This document shows, in pieces, positions 61,048 through 64,000 of a stretch of DNA of 64,000 nt. Every line of letters begins with the position of its first letter. Position 1 is the stretch's first letter. Under the pieces are notes generated by a model. The model was not told where the DNA came from. It did not search any database and saw nothing but the letters and a program-made list of their open reading frames with translations. The DNA lies in NCBI RefSeq assembly GCF_008727795.1, contig NZ_CP044222.1, positions 744,001 through 808,000 of the forward strand. Direction: 5' to 3'. The position numbers and the translations under genes were made by a program. This DNA is from Nitrincola iocasae (GTDB lineage Bacteria; Pseudomonadota; Gammaproteobacteria; Pseudomonadales; Balneatricaceae).

Positions 61048-61338
61048 ATGAAACTATCATTAGTTGGTGCTTTGGCACTGATCTTCGCATTATGCTTTGC
61101 CGCACCGCTATCGGCTTCGACCCCAATTGACCTGAATACTGCCAGTGCTGAACAAATTGCTGCCGCCTTGACCGGTGTAGGGCCGGCCAAGGCGCAAGCT
61201 ATTGTTGATTATCGCACTGAAAAGGGGAGCTTTGTCAGTATTGAAGAGTTGACTGAAGTGCAGGGTATCGGTCCGGCTACGCTGGAGCGTAATCGTGATG
61301 TGCTGCAAGTGGACCAGGTCGCTGCTGCGCAGGACTGA
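61048..61338 (+). CDS. ComEA-family helix-hairpin-helix protein
   Basis: A 96-residue exported protein: signal peptide MKLSLVGALALIFALCFAAP, cleaved near SAS, then a double helix-hairpin-helix (IDLNTASAEQIAAALTGVGP, GIGPATLERNRDVL). The family binds DNA in the periplasm during uptake in competent bacteria, though many short members have no proven role. A terminator follows. Confidence 0.88.
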   Translation: MKLSLVGALALIFALCFAAPLSASTPIDLNTASAEQIAAALTGVGPAKAQAIVDYRTEKGSFVSIEELTEVQGIGPATLERNRDVLQVDQVAAAQD

Positions 61339-61348
61339 TTCAGTTTCG

Positions 61349-61380
61349 CTCTGACGGCAGCTTGAGGGCTGTCGTCAGAG
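61349..61380. terminator. Convergent terminator between comEA-like gene and AEC transporter
   Basis: CTCTGACGGCAGC pairs with GCTGTCGTCAGAG around a six-base loop, with one G-T wobble. It stands between converging genes and likely stops both. There is no long T-run on either side. Confidence 0.7.
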
Positions 61381-62268
61381 TGTAAACGCCAGCACAATCG
61401 GGATGAACAACAGGCTGCCGACATTGCCAATCAGGACGATGGCGGCGACTAGGTGCGGCTCCTGATTGTAGCGCTCAGAAATCATATAGTTAAGTACAGC
61501 GGGTGGTAGGGCTGCAAACAGTAGCAGGTAAGCAAAGTGGCTGGGCTCGAGTTGCAAAAAGGGTTGTAATACAACGGCGACGAGCAAACCAGACACAGGG
61601 GCTAGCACTGCGCCCCATAAACCAATTTTCCAATGGGTGAAATCAATGCTGGTCATACGTACACCCAGTGCAAACAGCATTAATGGGATGGCGATCTGCC
61701 CCAGCATGTCTACAAAAGTACGTAATGCTGGTGGTAGAAGCATATCTGAATAGCTCCAGGCAACCCCGGCCAGGGTAGCAATGATCATCGGCATACGAAG
61801 CAGGTTAAGCAAGCGGGTTTTATGATCAAGAATATACAAACCCAGCGTGAAGTGAAGTAAATTCTCGACTAGAAATAGTACTACCGCAGCAGGTAGAGCA
61901 GACTCGCCGAATGCCAGAACAATCAAGGGTATACCCAGATTACCACTGTTGGAAAACATCATCGGTGGTAGAAAGGTCTTTGGTTTGACGCCGATAAGTC
62001 GACATGCTGGCCAGATGAGTAAACCAGAGGCGAGAATAACCACCAGCGCGCCGAACGCCAGTGGATAATAGTTTGGCAGGTCAAAACTTTCAGTTGACAT
62101 GACCGAAAAAATCAGTGCTGGGGTGAAAATGTCGATATTGACCTTATTAGCAACGGACATATCAGTTGGACGCTTACGCGCATAGATAAAACCGATCAGC
62201 ACAATGGCCAGCAACGGGAATATGGTCTGAAATATACGATCGGCGACCATCCAAGCGGTGACTTCCAT
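61375..62268 (-). CDS. AEC-family transporter
   Basis: A 297-residue carrier with about ten membrane segments, of the auxin-efflux-carrier/malonate-permease family (AEC). Typical phrases are PLLAIVLIGFIYARKRPTD near the N-terminus, MMFSNSGNLGIPLIVLAFG (NSGNLGIP signature) and LPPAVLNYMISERYNQEPHL near the end. It probably transports a small carboxylate. It is divergent from pdhR. Confidence 0.85.
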   Translation of the reverse strand: MEVTAWMVADRIFQTIFPLLAIVLIGFIYARKRPTDMSVANKVNIDIFTPALIFSVMSTESFDLPNYYPLAFGALVVILASGLLIWPACRLIGVKPKTFLPPMMFSNSGNLGIPLIVLAFGESALPAAVVLFLVENLLHFTLGLYILDHKTRLLNLLRMPMIIATLAGVAWSYSDMLLPPALRTFVDMLGQIAIPLMLFALGVRMTSIDFTHWKIGLWGAVLAPVSGLLVAVVLQPFLQLEPSHFAYLLLFAALPPAVLNYMISERYNQEPHLVAAIVLIGNVGSLLFIPIVLAFTL

Positions 62269-62419
62269 AAAAATAACCTGTTTACGCTTTGAAACCGCTG
62301 ACTATACGATTAAGTGACTGCCATGTCAGGCCATTTATGGTTAAATTCCTTTTATATGGGGTGCCGGATGCAGGTCTGGCCACTGTGGTGGTGTTTTTCA
62401 GCGAAAGGTAGCGAGTTCG

Positions 62420-63199
62420 ATGGTTTATAAAAGTGTCAGGCAGCCAAAAATATCTGATGTCATTATGCAGCAGATAGAAGAGATGATTCTTGAGGGTGCA
62501 CTGAACCCTGGGCAACGATTGCCGCCTGAACGTGAGTTGTCAGTCAAGTTTGGCGTTTCTCGTCCATCCTTACGTGAAGCTGTGCAGAAATTGGTGGCCA
62601 GAGGGTTGTTGAGCAGTCGTCATGGAGGCGGGACGTATGTGGCTGACAATCTTGGCTCGGGTTTTTCTGACCCGCTGATGTCATTGTTTGAAAGTCATCC
62701 CGAAGCTCAGTATGATTTGCTGGAGTTTCGTTATGCATTAGAGGGTGTTTCGGCCTACTATGCCGCACTGCGGAGCACCTCGGCTGATAAACAGAACATC
62801 CGTCATTGTTATGATGAGCTGCAACGCTTTCATGATTTGCGTGAATTTGATAACGAAGTACGTGCTGATGTGGAGTTTCATCTGTCTATTGCGGCAGCTG
62901 CGCACAACACGGTGCTTCTGCATATGATGCGTGCGCTGTTCAGTCTGTTGAGTCATCATATCGGTGGCAATCTGAGCAAAATTTACCCCAAAGCTGATTA
63001 CCGTCATACCATACATGAACAACATGGGCTCCTGCTTGCTGCAATTGAAGCGGGTGATCCTGTTGCTGCAAGGCAGGCAGTTCATGATCATCTGGCCTAT
63101 GTTGAAGAAGTCTTGCAGGAACAGGGTAAAGAAAATACCCGGGTTGAACGCTCGTTACGCCGGGCTGATCTTAATCTGCAAGATAAAACAGCAAGTTAG
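62420..63199 (+). CDS. pdhR: Pyruvate dehydrogenase complex repressor PdhR
   Basis: A 259-residue GntR/FadR-family regulator. The N-terminal winged helix (residues about 8-75: LNPGQRLPPERELSVKFGVS, RPSLREAVQKLVARGLL) is followed by the FCD domain with metal-site His residues (RADVEFHLSIAAAAHN, HEQHGLLLAAIEAGD). Placement directly before aceE points to PdhR rather than LldR. It senses pyruvate and represses its own operon. The C-terminal tail is Arg/Lys rich. Confidence 0.9.
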   Translation: MVYKSVRQPKISDVIMQQIEEMILEGALNPGQRLPPERELSVKFGVSRPSLREAVQKLVARGLLSSRHGGGTYVADNLGSGFSDPLMSLFESHPEAQYDLLEFRYALEGVSAYYAALRSTSADKQNIRHCYDELQRFHDLREFDNEVRADVEFHLSIAAAAHNTVLLHMMRALFSLLSHHIGGNLSKIYPKADYRHTIHEQHGLLLAAIEAGDPVAARQAVHDHLAYVEEVLQEQGKENTRVERSLRRADLNLQDKTAS

Positions 63200-63294
63200 T
63201 CAATCAAATCTTGTATATTTATTACATCTTTCGTTTCTTTTTACTCAATATGTGTGTCTATTTTTCGCAATATGGACATAAAAAACCGAAAAAG

Positions 63295-63307
63295 GTAGTA
63301 TTACTAC
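63295..63307. promoter_or_regulatory. Candidate PdhR operator
   Basis: GTAGTATTACTAC is a 13-bp dyad with the GT-N3-AC core of FadR/PdhR operators, although the flanks differ from the E. coli type TTGGT-N3-ACCAA. It lies 90 bases before the aceE start, between pdhR and its likely target. Confidence 0.5.
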
Positions 63308-63396
63308 ATAATAATTTCTGTGCGATGCAGCATGCAAAACGTGCGGCATACGTCTAGGCTTCATAATACAGTTATCAACTGGTCGGAGAATACAAA

Positions 63397-64000
63397 GTGC
63401 ACGACATAAAAGAAGATGTGGATCCATTAGAAACTCAAGAATGGTTAGACGCGCTTGAGTCAGTTGCCAAGCACGAAGGTGATGACAGAGCACGCTATAT
63501 TTTAAAGAAGCTGGGTCACAAGGCTGCTGATATCGGGCTCGGCGCCGCCGGTTCGTTAACCACACCCTACTGTAATACTATTTCACCACGTGATGAAGTG
63601 CGTATGCCGGGTGATCTGTTTATGGAGCGACGTATCCGCTCCTTTATTCGCTGGAATGCCATGGCGATGGTCATGCGTGCCAACGACAATAATGATGCAT
63701 TAGGCGGACATATTTCCAGCTTCTCATCATCCGCTACGCTGTATGACATAGGTTTTAACTACTTCTTTCATGGGCCGGAAGGTGATCGTGAATCGGATAT
63801 GGTGTTTTTTCAGGGCCATATTTCTCCGGGTATCTATGCCCGTGCCTATCTTGAAGGACGTTTGACTGAAGAACAGATGGATAATTTCCGTCGCGAAGTA
63901 GATGGCAATGGTCTGCCTTCATATCCGCACCCTTGGCTGATGCCTGACTTCTGGCAGTTCCCAACTGTATCCATGGGGCTAGGGCCGATTCAGGCAATCT
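63397..64000 (+). CDS. aceE: Pyruvate dehydrogenase E1 component, 3' end outside window
   Basis: The first 201 residues of a homodimeric-type pyruvate dehydrogenase E1 (AceE, about 890 residues). The start is GTG 63397 with a CGGAGA ribosome site 8 bases upstream, giving MHDIKEDVDPLETQEWLDAL. The thiamine-diphosphate-dependent enzyme decarboxylates pyruvate; seen here are NTISPRDEVRMPGDLFMERR, HISSFSSSATLYDIGFNYFF and FFQGHISPGIYARAYLEGRL. The remainder is cut off by the window. It follows pdhR, whose product should repress it. Confidence 0.95.
   Translation, partial: MHDIKEDVDPLETQEWLDALESVAKHEGDDRARYILKKLGHKAADIGLGAAGSLTTPYCNTISPRDEVRMPGDLFMERRIRSFIRWNAMAMVMRANDNNDALGGHISSFSSSATLYDIGFNYFFHGPEGDRESDMVFFQGHISPGIYARAYLEGRLTEEQMDNFRREVDGNGLPSYPHPWLMPDFWQFPTVSMGLGPIQAI

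Noticed and set aside
1..64000. CRISPR arrays and tRNA/rRNA genes
   Set aside because: No regularly spaced repeats of 25-40 bases were seen and no clear tRNA cloverleaf or rRNA segment was noticed by eye. A tRNAscan run would settle the second point.

Overview
The window comes from a gammaproteobacterium whose core gene order resembles the Pseudomonas/Oceanospirillales branch: gyrA-serC-pheA-hisC-tyrA-cmk-rpsA-ihfB, ubiG-mupP-yciK, purL-mltF-tadA and pdhR-aceE. The genus cannot be settled from the sequence. A marine Marinobacterium/Nitrincola-like bacterium is a reasonable guess. A draG gene beside a probable draT remnant suggests a lineage with nitrogenase.

Bases 1-20727 are the late half of a Mu-type transposable prophage. 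It has a Mu-like head module (terminase, portal, MuF, gpG, protease/scaffold, capsid gpT, gp35-37). This is followed by a non-Mu tail module with no sheath: tube, tape measure, a 1184-residue beta-repeat protein, a LamG adhesin and a hub. The right end is inferred at base 20727 from a terminal TGT and two 12-bp repeats spaced 22 bp apart. On the host side the end abuts the N-terminal third of a probable draT (NifH ADP-ribosyltransferase). An intact, divergent draG (the opposing hydrolase) follows.

Bases 21925-27130 are ordinary accessory genes: a cupin, a frameshifted LysR gene, a HAD phosphatase, and a LysR/MFS/LysE group.

Bases 27131-36372 form an iron/haem acquisition island. Two Fur boxes bracket it: one before an ECF sigma factor (FecI type), the other before its anti-sigma/transducer FecR at the far end. 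Between them, on the minus strand, lie a TonB-dependent receptor with an STN signalling domain, a secreted hemophilin-like protein with no cysteine, a Slam outer-membrane translocon (type 11 secretion), a TPR protein and a YbaN/DUF454 membrane protein. A conserved two-part element (ACGGA-N15-CGGTATA) occurs upstream of both the receptor and ybaN and is the likely target of this sigma factor. The layout suggests a T11SS hemophilin system under cell-surface signalling.

Bases 36514-64000 are housekeeping: tadA, mltF, purL, an OmpA-like protein, yciI, an RNase AM-like PHP protein, yciO, an H-NS protein, rluB, yciK, mupP, ubiG and gyrA. Then comes the long aromatic/cmk/rpsA/ihfB/lapAB/pyrF run, comEA, an AEC transporter, pdhR and the start of aceE. 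Two oddities stand out in the aromatic genes. PheA appears to have lost about 65 residues and conserved motifs of its prephenate dehydratase domain. There is also no aroA between tyrA and cmk.
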